From NCBI GenBank assembly GCA_937872165.1, contig CALMOR010000188.1, positions 2,852-9,637 of the forward strand: a DNA stretch of 6,786 bases, read 5' to 3'. Both the position numbers and the translations under genes were made by a program. Below, piece by piece: positions 1 through 5,502 of the stretch. This stretch comes from an uncultured Burkholderiales bacterium (GTDB lineage Bacteria > Pseudomonadota > Gammaproteobacteria > Burkholderiales > Burkholderiaceae_D). Position 1 is the stretch's first letter; the number at the start of each line of letters is the position of its first letter. The notes beneath the pieces were generated by a model. The model was given only the letters and a program-made list of their open reading frames with translations, made no database searches and was not told the origin of the DNA.

Positions 1-888
1 GTCGGGGGCCGAGCCGTGCACGGGCTCGAACAGCGACGGGAAGCGCCGCTCCGGATTGATGCTCGCCGACGGCGCGATGCCGATGGTCCCGGTGCACGCG
101 GGGCCGAGGTCGGAGAGGATGTCGCCGAACAGATTCGATGCGACCACCACGTCGAACCATTCGGGATGCAGGACGAAGTGCGCGGCGAGGATGTCGATGT
201 GATAGCGGTCGACCTTCACGTCCGGGAAGCTGGCGGCCATCGCGTCGATGCGCTCGTCCCAGTACGGCATCGTGATCGCGATGCCGTTCGACTTGGTGGC
301 CGACGTCAGGTGCCTCTTCGGCCGACGCTGTGCGAGTTCGAACGCGAACTTCGCGATGCGGTCGACTCCGATGCGGCTCATCACGGTCTCCTGCATGACC
401 AGCTCGCGGTCGGTGCCCTCGTAGATGCGGCCGCCGATGCTCGAGTACTCGCCTTCGGTGTTCTCGCGCACGACATAGAAGTCGATCTCGCCCGGGGCGC
501 GCTCACGACCGTGGCGATCGACCAGCGGCGACCGCACCCCCGGCATCAGCCGGCACGGCCTGAGGTTGACGTACTGGTCGAAGGCGCGGCGGAACTGCAG
601 CAGCGAACCCCACAACGACACGTGGTCGGGAACGGTAGCGGGCCAGCCCACCGCCCCGAAGAGAATGGTGTCGCAAGCGACGAGCCGTTCGTTCCAGTCC
701 GCGGGCATCATCGTGCCGTGCTCGGCGTAGTAGTCGCAGGATGCCCAGTCGATCGGGACGAGGTCGAACGCGATCCCGAACCGTCGGGTCACGACGTCGA
801 GCACGCGCAGGGCCTCCGGCATCACTTCCTTGCCGATGCCGTCGCCGGGGATGACGGCGATGCGATGGGACTTCTGGTTCGACGGCAT
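1..888 (-). CDS. ttuC: Tartrate / D-malate dehydrogenase (decarboxylating), 3' end cut by window edge
   Basis: NAD-dependent beta-decarboxylating dehydrogenase of the isopropylmalate/isocitrate dehydrogenase fold; family members oxidise tartrate or D-malate using a divalent metal and NAD+ in the cytosol. The 296 visible residues start MPSNQKSHRIAVIPGDGIGKE, giving the N-terminal GDGIGKE motif (15-21). Substrate and catalytic residues are recognisable: R100, the NLRP arginine R110, R141 in RENTEGEYSS (141-150), K199 in TSATKSNG, and the metal-binding aspartates D232, D256 and D260 (HIDILAAHF, LFGDILSDL). The cofactor-loop HGSAPD falls at 291-296, where the window ends. The YSSIGGR wording fits the TtuC/DmlA branch rather than LeuB. 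Family proteins are about 360 residues, so roughly 65 are missing. The ATG at 886-888 is preceded by a GGAG-type ribosome site about 5 bases away. It lies 63 bp after the lipoprotein gene on the same strand. Tartrate versus D-malate preference cannot be decided from sequence; the symbol is by family. Confidence 0.92.
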   Translation of the reverse strand, partial: MPSNQKSHRIAVIPGDGIGKEVMPEALRVLDVVTRRFGIAFDLVPIDWASCDYYAEHGTMMPADWNERLVACDTILFGAVGWPATVPDHVSLWGSLLQFRRAFDQYVNLRPCRLMPGVRSPLVDRHGRERAPGEIDFYVVRENTEGEYSSIGGRIYEGTDRELVMQETVMSRIGVDRIAKFAFELAQRRPKRHLTSATKSNGIAITMPYWDERIDAMAASFPDVKVDRYHIDILAAHFVLHPEWFDVVVASNLFGDILSDLGPACTGTIGIAPSASINPERRFPSLFEPVHGSAPD

Positions 889-914
889 GGAGTCTCCGGT
901 CCGGTGGGGTTCGA

Positions 915-931
915 CGCCGCGCGAAGCGGCG
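915..931 (-). other. Small GC-rich hairpin between lipoprotein and dehydrogenase genes
   Basis: CGCCGC and GCGGCG form a perfect 6-bp stem around a 5-base loop (loop positions 921-925). It sits in the 63-bp gap between the lipoprotein stop and the dehydrogenase start. No T-run follows it on the minus strand, so it is not a convincing intrinsic terminator; it could stabilise the upstream message or be chance in GC-rich DNA. Confidence 0.3.
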
Positions 932-951
932 CAGGTTCGTGACGGCAGGTC

Positions 952-1839
952 TCAGGGTGCCGCTTCGTCGAGCGGTGCGAGGACTTCGCCGAGGATCTTC
1001 CAGTACCCGCGCTCGGCGCGCCAGACCCGTACGTAGTGTCCGCCGGCGACCGAGCCGTCGAGCCTGCGCTCGCGATAGCGGCCGGTCGCCCAGCCGAGGT
1101 CGCGGGACCGCGCCGTCGTCGCTTCCGAGAGGCTCCAGGTCCAGCGTCCGCCGCTCGAAGGGACCAACGCGGGCGCGTCGAGCGGGGCCAGTCCGTCGCG
1201 CAGGAAGCGCACGCGCGTCGATGCGAAGGCTTCGTAGGCTCGATCGACGGCGCCTGCGGCGGAGGCCGCCGCGAACGCGGCCTCGGACTCCGCGATCGTA
1301 TCCACGGGAGCCGTGGCCGCGTCGTGCTCGACGACGTCGAGCGTCGACGACCATCCGTCGGGACCGGGATGGCCGATGCCTTGGTCGACGAGCACCTGCC
1401 AACGTCCGTCTCCGGTTCGTCGCCAGACGGTGAGGAACTGTCCGTAGGAAGGTCGGTCGGGGGCTCCGTCGACGACCAGGCGATAGGGTCCGCTCGAATA
1501 ACCGAGCTCGCCCGATGCGGACACCGCGACCCTCTGCGAGCGCCATGAAAGACGGATCGCGGGATCCGGACGCGCCGCGATGAACGCCGGACCGTTGACC
1601 GGGCCCGGCCTGAAGAGGATCGCGTCCGGGGCCATCGCCGCGAGGAACGCCGCCCGGACGCCGGAGGCGGCGGCCGCATCGGAGAAGTCGTCCTCCGCAC
1701 GGACGAGCGCGTCGACGTCACGACGATCGATCGCGGGCGTCGTCGTACAGGCGGAGCACGCGACGAGGGCTACGAAGGCGACGCACGCGACCAAGGCGAT
1801 CGGCGATGCGAGTGCCGCACGACGCACGACGAGGTCCAC
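952..1839 (-). CDS. Predicted lipoprotein with two tandem NTF2-like (DUF4440/SnoaL-type) domains
   Basis: Secreted or outer-membrane-anchored protein of unknown function, 295 residues from a GTG start. The N-terminus has two arginines (6-7) and a hydrophobic stretch (8-27) ending in a lipobox LVAC, with C28 the likely lipidated cysteine followed by Ser; C19 and C31 are less likely alternatives. Two NTF2-fold modules follow. The first (about 42-158) has the DUF4440 pattern: AFLAAMAPDAILFRPGPVNG (64-83), a SASGELGYSSGPY strand (107-119) and TVWRRTGDGRWQVLVDQG (137-154). The second (about 178-293) repeats the layout with more divergence, ending VRVWRAERGYWKILGEVL (270-287). The start is uncertain: the reading frame runs open far upstream through the nitroreductase gene, and no ATG fits; GTG 1837-1839 gives a proper signal peptide 20 bp after the preceding stop, and GTG 1825-1827 is an alternative. 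No strong ribosome site is visible, so coupling to the nitroreductase gene is plausible. NTF2 domains serve as enzymes or binding scaffolds; no substrate can be named. Confidence 0.83.
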   Translation of the reverse strand: MDLVVRRAALASPIALVACVAFVALVACSACTTTPAIDRRDVDALVRAEDDFSDAAAASGVRAAFLAAMAPDAILFRPGPVNGPAFIAARPDPAIRLSWRSQRVAVSASGELGYSSGPYRLVVDGAPDRPSYGQFLTVWRRTGDGRWQVLVDQGIGHPGPDGWSSTLDVVEHDAATAPVDTIAESEAAFAAASAAGAVDRAYEAFASTRVRFLRDGLAPLDAPALVPSSGGRWTWSLSEATTARSRDLGWATGRYRERRLDGSVAGGHYVRVWRAERGYWKILGEVLAPLDEAAP

Positions 1840-1859
1840 GTTCGGGCCGGCCGTCTTGC

Positions 1860-2579
1860 TCAGGCCATGAAGCGGGCGAAGTCCGTCACCGCCACACGCT
1901 CGGTCACCAGCGAGTTCTCGATGCGCGTCGGGTCTGCATGGCCGAGGCTCATGCCGCACACGAAGGACTCGGTGGCAGGCATGCCGATGTGCTCGCCGAT
2001 GATGCGATGGAAGCGGTTGAACGCGGCTTGCGGACAGGTATCGAGGCCGCGTCCGCGCGCAGCGACCATCACCGCTTCGAGGAACATGCCGTAGTCGAGC
2101 CACGACCCGAGCTCGAGCACGCGGTCGATCGTGAACATCAGACCCACCGGCGCATCGAAGAACGCGTAGTTGCGGCCGTGCTGCGCGTGCATGCCGGCCT
2201 TGTCGTCCTTGCCCAACCCCAGCAGACCGTAGAGGTCCCAGCCGACCTTGCGTCGACGTTCGATGTAGGGGGACGCCCAGTTCTTCGGGTAGTACGGATA
2301 CTCCTCGACGTGCACGGTCGTCGAGTCGGGGTCGTCGTGCGCTGCGAGGATCTTCTCCGACAGTCGCGACAGCGACTCGCCGCTCAGCACGGTGACCTTC
2401 CACGGCTGGATGTTGGTGCCCGACGGCGCGCGCGATGCGACCGACAGGATCGCCTCGACGTCTTCGCGCGGGACCGGCGTCGGCAGGAAGGCGCGGACGG
2501 ATCGTCGCGAGCGGATGGCCTCGTCGACGACGGCGGCGCGGTCGTCGTCAGGGTGACTGCGTGCGGGCGATGAACTCAT
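1860..2579 (-). CDS. FMN-dependent nitroreductase family protein (PnbA-like)
   Basis: Cytosolic flavoprotein of the nitroreductase family; relatives reduce nitroaromatics, quinones or related substrates with NAD(P)H. At 239 residues it is of normal length. The phosphate-binding RRSVRAF (25-31) and the flavin-contact PSGTNIQPW (52-60) are the classic N-terminal signatures. The middle insertion with YPYYPKNW (95-101 region) and HGRNYAFFDAP (134-144) is the pattern of the 4-nitrobenzoate-reductase-like (PnbA) branch. LDYGMFLEAVMVAARGRGLDTCPQ (161-184) forms the helix and turn near the flavin, and GMSLGHAD (209-216) is the closing motif. The ATG at 2577-2579 is the only reasonable start; a clear Shine-Dalgarno is not seen. 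It follows the transporter gene by 78 bp and precedes the lipoprotein by 20 bp. The physiological substrate is unknown, and the family name should not be read as proof of nitro-compound reduction. Confidence 0.93.
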   Translation of the reverse strand: MSSSPARSHPDDDRAAVVDEAIRSRRSVRAFLPTPVPREDVEAILSVASRAPSGTNIQPWKVTVLSGESLSRLSEKILAAHDDPDSTTVHVEEYPYYPKNWASPYIERRRKVGWDLYGLLGLGKDDKAGMHAQHGRNYAFFDAPVGLMFTIDRVLELGSWLDYGMFLEAVMVAARGRGLDTCPQAAFNRFHRIIGEHIGMPATESFVCGMSLGHADPTRIENSLVTERVAVTDFARFMA

Positions 2580-2613
2580 CGATGGATCCGGAGAGGCGGT
2601 GCGGGATGCGGCC

Positions 2614-2634
2614 CGCGATGCGCGATGCGCGATG
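2614..2634. repeat. Three tandem copies of a 7-bp unit (CGCGATG)
   Basis: Three exact head-to-tail copies of CGCGATG occupy 2614-2620, 2621-2627 and 2628-2634, followed by another C; a degenerate GGGATGC lies just to the left. The array sits in the 78-bp gap between transporter and nitroreductase genes, about 35-55 bp upstream of the nitroreductase start, where a promoter or operator would lie. CGATGCG-like words are common in this genome's coding DNA, so a role is uncertain. Confidence 0.6.
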
Positions 2635-2657
2635 CTAGCGCACGAGCTTCTTCGCGG

Positions 2658-3572
2658 TCAGCGCCTGCGCATCACGACCAGAGCGACGCCGACGACGGCG
2701 CACGCCATCCCGAGCATCGCGCGATGACTGAAGCGTTCGCCGAACGCGACCCAGGCCATCAGCGCGGTCACCGGCGGCACCAGGTAGAAGAGGCTCGTCA
2801 CCCGCGTCGCTTCGCCGCGACGAATGAGCGGGAACAACAGCGCCATGCCGCCGATGGACAGGACGAGGATGGACCACGCGAGCGCGCCGATGAACTGCGG
2901 CGTGAAGCGCACGTTCCAGGCTTCGACGACGAGAGCCGCCGGCACGGTCACGAGCAGCGAAGCCGAGAACTGGATCAGCGTCCCCGCCCTGAGGTCGAAG
3001 GCGGGGCACTTGCGCTTCTGGTAGAGCGTTCCCGCGGTGATCGACACGAGCGCCGCGACCGCGAACCAGAGGCTCGAGCCGGGCAGTGCGATGACCGCGA
3101 TCTTGTCGAGGACGACGAGGACGACACCGATGAAGCCGAGCGCGAAGCCGACCCATTGGCGCGTCGCGACGCGTTCGCCGATGGCCGGTGCGACGAAGGC
3201 CGTGATCACCGGCTGCAACCCGACGATCAATGCGGCGAGTCCGGCGGGCATGCCCTCGGAGATGGCGATCCACACGCCGCCGAGATAGCCGACCTGCAAC
3301 AGCAGCCCCGCGACCGCGATGTGCGCGATGCCGCGACGGGAGGGCCAGGGCACCTCGAAGAACGGCAAGGCCAGCAGCAACACGCAGACCACGCCGGCGA
3401 AGCGAAGATTGAGGAACCACAAAGGCGACGAATAGGGCAGCCCGAACTTCGCCACGACGAAGCCGGTGCTCCAGATCAGCACGAAGACGCCGGGCATCGC
3501 GCGGATCCATCCGCTGTCGGGCAGCGGCGCGAGGACCGTCGGTTCGATCGCGGCCGTCATCGAGCGTCCCAT
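2658..3572 (-). CDS. EamA/DMT-family transporter (10-TM)
   Basis: Inner-membrane carrier of the drug/metabolite transporter superfamily; members export or import small metabolites such as amino acids, but the substrate is not readable here. The 304 residues show two EamA repeats: about 27-155 and 168-301, each with roughly five hydrophobic helices. The first begins VFVLIWSTGFVVAKFGL (29-45). The repeat-ending motifs match each other: GLQPVITAFVAPAIGER (118-134) and YLVPPVTALMAWVAFGER (263-280). The protein ends in VVMRRR, a cytoplasmic positive tail. I chose the ATG at 3570-3572 because GGAGAG lies 8 bases upstream; this overlaps the deacetylase gene by 16 bp. The ATG at 3558-3560 gives a tidy ATGA overlap with the deacetylase stop (3557-3559) and 300 residues, and is a real alternative. 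Either way the two genes are translationally coupled. Confidence 0.93.
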   Translation of the reverse strand: MGRSMTAAIEPTVLAPLPDSGWIRAMPGVFVLIWSTGFVVAKFGLPYSSPLWFLNLRFAGVVCVLLLALPFFEVPWPSRRGIAHIAVAGLLLQVGYLGGVWIAISEGMPAGLAALIVGLQPVITAFVAPAIGERVATRQWVGFALGFIGVVLVVLDKIAVIALPGSSLWFAVAALVSITAGTLYQKRKCPAFDLRAGTLIQFSASLLVTVPAALVVEAWNVRFTPQFIGALAWSILVLSIGGMALLFPLIRRGEATRVTSLFYLVPPVTALMAWVAFGERFSHRAMLGMACAVVGVALVVMRRR

Positions 3573-4528
3573 CGATGTATCTCTCCGGATACGTCGGGCG
3601 GTTCGCGACAGGGATCGTAGCGGTCGATGAATTCCGCCGCGAGCGCGACCGTCTGCGCGTGGATCGCGCAGGTCTCCTCGATGACGTGGCCATAGCCGCC
3701 CGCCATCGCCACCACGACCGGGAGATCGCGCGAACAGGCCATCTCGAAGACCCGGCGGTCGCGTTCCGCGAGGCCTTCCATCGTCAGGTCGAGGCGGCCG
3801 AGCCGGTCGCCCTTGTACGGGTCGGCGCCGGCGAGATAGAACACGAACCCCGGCGAGAAGCGGGCGAGCATCGTCTCGAGCGCGTCGTCGAGGGCGTCGA
3901 GGTAATGCGCGTCGTCGCAACCGTCCGGAAGGCCGACGTCGAGGTCGCTCGCCTCCTTGCGGAACGGGAAGTTCCTTTCGCCGTGCAACGACAGCGTGAA
4001 GACGCCTTCGTCGCCGGCGAGGATGGACGCGGTGCCGTTGCCCTGATGGACGTCGAGGTCCACGACCGCGATCGCCTGTGGGGCCAGCCCCCGTTCCCGT
4101 CGTTCGCGCCGCATCGCGCGCGCCGTCACGGCGACGTCGTTGAAGACGCAGAAGCCGCTTCCCTTGCCCGCGTACGCATGGTGGGTGCCGCCCGCGAGAT
4201 TCAACGCGATCCCTTCGCGCGACGCGACACGGCTCGCGCCGAGCGTCGCACCGACCGAGCGGCGGGAACGCTCGACCATCTCGATCGACCATGGAAAGCC
4301 GATCTCCCGCTGCTCGGTCGCCGACAGACGACCGTCGAACACCGCATCGACATAGGCTTCCGTGTGGGCGAGACAGAGCTCTTCGCGCGATGCGGGGCGG
4401 GGTCCGACGAGTTCCAGCGAAGCGACGCGTTCGCACGCCAGATCGCGCGTGAGCCGGTACTTCCGCATCGGAAAGCGATGGCCTTTCGGAAGGGGCAGCA
4501 CGTACTCGTCGCTGTAGAAAGCCTTCAT
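3557..4528 (-). CDS. Zinc-dependent histone deacetylase family amidohydrolase (class IV / HDAC11-like)
   Basis: Bacterial member of the HDAC/acetylpolyamine-amidohydrolase superfamily, predicted to hydrolyse an N-acyl amide bond on a small molecule or protein lysine. Of 323 residues, the active-site set is complete: the His-His dyad H116-H117 in LAGGTHHAYAGKGSGFCVFND (111-131), zinc ligands D159 and H161 in VVDLDVHQGNGT, the third ligand D236 in AGADPYKGDRLG (233-244), and the transition-state tyrosine Y279 in AMAGGYG. GADPYKGDRLG and the lack of the long loops of class I/II enzymes point to the class IV-type branch. The N-terminus FYSDEYVLPLPKGHRFPMRKY (4-24) is the usual entry segment of this branch, which supports the ATG at 4526-4528. 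It is the first gene of the minus-strand block, divergent from phasin, and overlaps the transporter gene downstream. Coupling to a transporter suggests a small acetylated substrate rather than a protein, but this is inference. Confidence 0.94.
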   Translation of the reverse strand: MKAFYSDEYVLPLPKGHRFPMRKYRLTRDLACERVASLELVGPRPASREELCLAHTEAYVDAVFDGRLSATEQREIGFPWSIEMVERSRRSVGATLGASRVASREGIALNLAGGTHHAYAGKGSGFCVFNDVAVTARAMRRERRERGLAPQAIAVVDLDVHQGNGTASILAGDEGVFTLSLHGERNFPFRKEASDLDVGLPDGCDDAHYLDALDDALETMLARFSPGFVFYLAGADPYKGDRLGRLDLTMEGLAERDRRVFEMACSRDLPVVVAMAGGYGHVIEETCAIHAQTVALAAEFIDRYDPCREPPDVSGEIHRWDAR

Positions 4529-4557
4529 GAGGCTGCGCCGGCTCCGGTTGTGCGCCG

Positions 4558-4573
4558 CAAGACAGAGGTCTTG
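4558..4573. promoter_or_regulatory. Inverted repeat over the phasin -35 box (possible operator)
   Basis: CAAGAC-AGAG-GTCTTG is a perfect dyad with 6-bp arms and a 4-base centre. Its right arm covers the first three bases of the -35 hexamer (4571-4576), a position suited to a repressor or to an activator that touches RNA polymerase. No regulator family can be assigned from the sequence. Confidence 0.45.
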
Positions 4574-4598
4574 ACTTCGCGCTCCCCTACCATAAAAT
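4571..4598 (+). promoter_or_regulatory. Sigma70-type promoter of the phasin gene
   Basis: TTGACT at 4571-4576 matches the -35 consensus in five of six bases, and TAAAAT at 4593-4598 matches the -10 in five of six, with a 16-bp spacer. The predicted start is about 4604-4606, giving a leader of roughly 100 bases before the phasin ATG. Confidence 0.75.
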
Positions 4599-4604
4599 AT
4601 TGAT

Positions 4605-4619
4605 TGCTGCGACGCAGCA
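4605..4619. promoter_or_regulatory. PhaR-type operator palindrome at the phasin transcription start
   Basis: TGCTGCG-A-CGCAGCA is a perfect palindrome with 7-bp arms and a single central base. It contains CTGC-GAC-GCAG, matching the TGC-rich CTGC-N3-GCAG site I recall for PhaR of Paracoccus denitrificans, which represses phaP until PHA accumulates. It starts 6 bases after the -10 box, so a bound protein would block initiation. The regulator itself is not in this window; assignment to PhaR is inference from motif and target gene. Confidence 0.65.
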
Positions 4620-4695
4620 TACTGCCAGGACCGTGCCGCTAGAATGGTTCAACGGGACGGCCGGGCAGCGAGGTCGCCGCGCCACCAAACCATTC

Positions 4696-4701
4696 AAGGA
4701 G
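4696..4701 (+). promoter_or_regulatory. Strong ribosome binding site of phasin
   Basis: AAGGAG lies 5 bases before the ATG at 4707. It decides the start: an upstream in-frame ATG at 4644 would add 21 residues of non-phasin, arginine-rich sequence and lacks such a site. Confidence 0.9.
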
Positions 4702-4706
4702 ATGTC

Positions 4707-5261
4707 ATGGCAACCCCCACCACCCCGATCAGCCCCGAGCAGTTCACCGCGGCCTACCAGTCCAACCTCGAGACGCTGTTCGCATTGTCGCAAACCGCGT
4801 TCAGCGGCGTCGAAAAGATCGTCGCCCTCAACCTCAACGTCGCCCGCGCCAACCTGCAGGAGTCGGCCGATCAGGCGCGCGCCGTTCTCTCGGTCAAGGA
4901 TCCGCAGGAGCTGCTCGCATGGAACGCGCAGCAGCTGCAGCCGGCCGCCGAGAAGGCAGTCGCCTACTCGCGCCTGATGTACGACATCGCGACGTCGACG
5001 CAGGCCGAGTTCACGAAGGTCGCGGAGGCACAGCTCGCCGATGCGAACGCGAAGTTCGTGGCGATGATCGATACCGCCGCGAAGAACGCGCCTCCCGGAT
5101 CGGAGACCGCGGTCGCGATGATGAAGTCGGCCGTCGCCGCCGCCAACTCGGCCTACGACAGCCTCTCGAAGGCCACGAAGCAGGCCGTCGAGATGACCGA
5201 GGCGAACGTCGCGGCCGCCACCAACGCCGCCGTCAAGACCGTCGCACGTGCGAAGAAGTGA
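4707..5261 (+). CDS. phaP: Phasin (PHA granule-associated protein)
   Basis: Small amphipathic protein that coats polyhydroxyalkanoate storage granules, limiting coalescence and setting granule size and number. The 184 residues are typical for the betaproteobacterial phasin family. Recognisable family wording runs from PEQFTAAYQSNLETLFALSQ (10-29) through GVEKIVALNLNVARANLQES (34-53), KDPQELLAWNAQQLQPAAEKAVAYSR (64-89) and YDIATSTQAEF (92-102). The protein is Ala-rich, nearly all helical in appearance, has no cysteine, and has a Lys/Ala-rich coiled C-terminal tail ending ARAKK. No signal peptide or membrane helix is present, as expected for a cytosolic granule protein. It is a single-gene transcription unit between divergent and convergent neighbours, with its own promoter, a PhaR-like operator and a consensus ribosome site, which indicates high, regulated expression. 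Other pha genes are not in the window. Confidence 0.96.
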   Translation: MATPTTPISPEQFTAAYQSNLETLFALSQTAFSGVEKIVALNLNVARANLQESADQARAVLSVKDPQELLAWNAQQLQPAAEKAVAYSRLMYDIATSTQAEFTKVAEAQLADANAKFVAMIDTAAKNAPPGSETAVAMMKSAVAAANSAYDSLSKATKQAVEMTEANVAAATNAAVKTVARAKK

Positions 5262-5500
5262 CTTCGGCGCCGCCGAAAATCGACTTCGTCAAAAAACGCG
5301 CACGCTTTTTGCTACGTAACCCTCGAAAGTCGCTCTGCCGGTCGGTTCTTCCGGACGGTGACCGCACGAACGTGGTGTGAACAGCACCCGAAGACTATGG
5401 GCGCGTCCCGCGACGCCCCTCCGCTGTCTCCTCGGCATAGCCCGCTTCCTTCGGAACGGCATGCCTTCCAAGCCCGGACCGGCAGCGGTCCGGGCTTCTT
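5262..5500. other. Structured non-coding region between phasin and queC
   Basis: 239 bp with no credible gene. In plus-strand order it has a hairpin right after the phasin stop (5263-5277), an A-run/T-run pair (5291-5310), a CGGTC...GACCG pairing near 5339-5363, a GGGCG/CGCCC hairpin (5399-5418) that CTATG 5395-5399 and CATAG 5436-5440 could enclose, alternative pairings of GGAA 5453-5456 with TTCC at 5446-5449 or 5466-5469, and the terminator at 5470. It is probably the phasin 3' untranslated region; an independent small RNA is possible, but I see no good promoter within it. Confidence 0.5.
5263..5277 (+). other. Hairpin immediately after the phasin stop codon
   Basis: TTCGGCG-C-CGCCGAA is a perfect palindrome, realistically a 6-bp stem with a 3-base loop in RNA. 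It begins one base after the stop codon. AAAAT rather than a T-run follows on the plus strand, so it is not an intrinsic terminator in that direction; it may protect the message 3' end. Confidence 0.4.
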
Positions 5501-5502
5501 TT
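5470..5502 (+). terminator. Strong intrinsic terminator facing queC
   Basis: AAGCCCGGACC (5470-5480) and GGTCCGGGCTT (5487-5497) form a perfect 11-bp stem around the loop GGCAGC, followed by CTTTT. It terminates plus-strand transcripts, presumably the phasin message, about 210 bases after its stop. The T-run runs into the queC stop codon (5501-5503). On the minus strand no T-run follows the stem, so it is poorly suited to ending the queC transcript. Confidence 0.9.

Larger units (their letters stand above)
4529..4706. promoter_or_regulatory. Divergent intergenic region between deacetylase and phasin genes
   Basis: 178 bp without a gene. It has an AT-richer core (4591-4605) inside otherwise GC-rich DNA, a plus-strand promoter, two dyads, and the phasin ribosome site. 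I could not find a convincing minus-strand -35/-10 pair for the deacetylase gene, though its transcript must start here or nearby. Confidence 0.7.

Noticed and set aside
16..942. Long plus-strand open frame (308 codons) opposite the dehydrogenase gene
   Set aside because: Arg/Asp/His-rich translation with no family pattern; it is the antisense shadow of a gene with full catalytic motifs in GC-rich DNA.
1840..2403. N-terminal extension of the lipoprotein frame across the nitroreductase gene
   Set aside because: The extension lies in another frame of a well-supported nitroreductase gene and would bury the signal peptide and lipobox in the middle of the protein.
2625..3620. Plus-strand open frame opposite the EamA transporter, extremely rich in His, Asp, Arg and Glu
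   Set aside because: This composition is what the complement of hydrophobic transmembrane codons gives; not a real charged-repeat protein.
3575..4603. Plus-strand open frame of 342 codons opposite the deacetylase
   Set aside because: Antisense shadow; composition is unlike a real protein and the minus strand encodes an intact HDAC active site.
4640..4645. TAGAAT as a second -10 box for phasin
   Set aside because: No acceptable -35 hexamer at 16-18 bp upstream and no extended -10 element.
4644..4706. Upstream in-frame ATG for phasin
   Set aside because: Adds 21 residues unlike phasin; the ATG at 4707 has an AAGGAG site at ideal spacing and yields the family N-terminus.
5291..5310. A-run followed by T-run as an early phasin terminator
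   Set aside because: The pairing AAAAA/TTTTT is interrupted by a mismatch and only two GC pairs close the loop, so the stem is too weak.
5399..5502. Possible known RNA such as SRP RNA, 6S RNA or tmRNA
   Set aside because: The signature segments I know for these RNAs are absent; only generic hairpins and a terminator are present.
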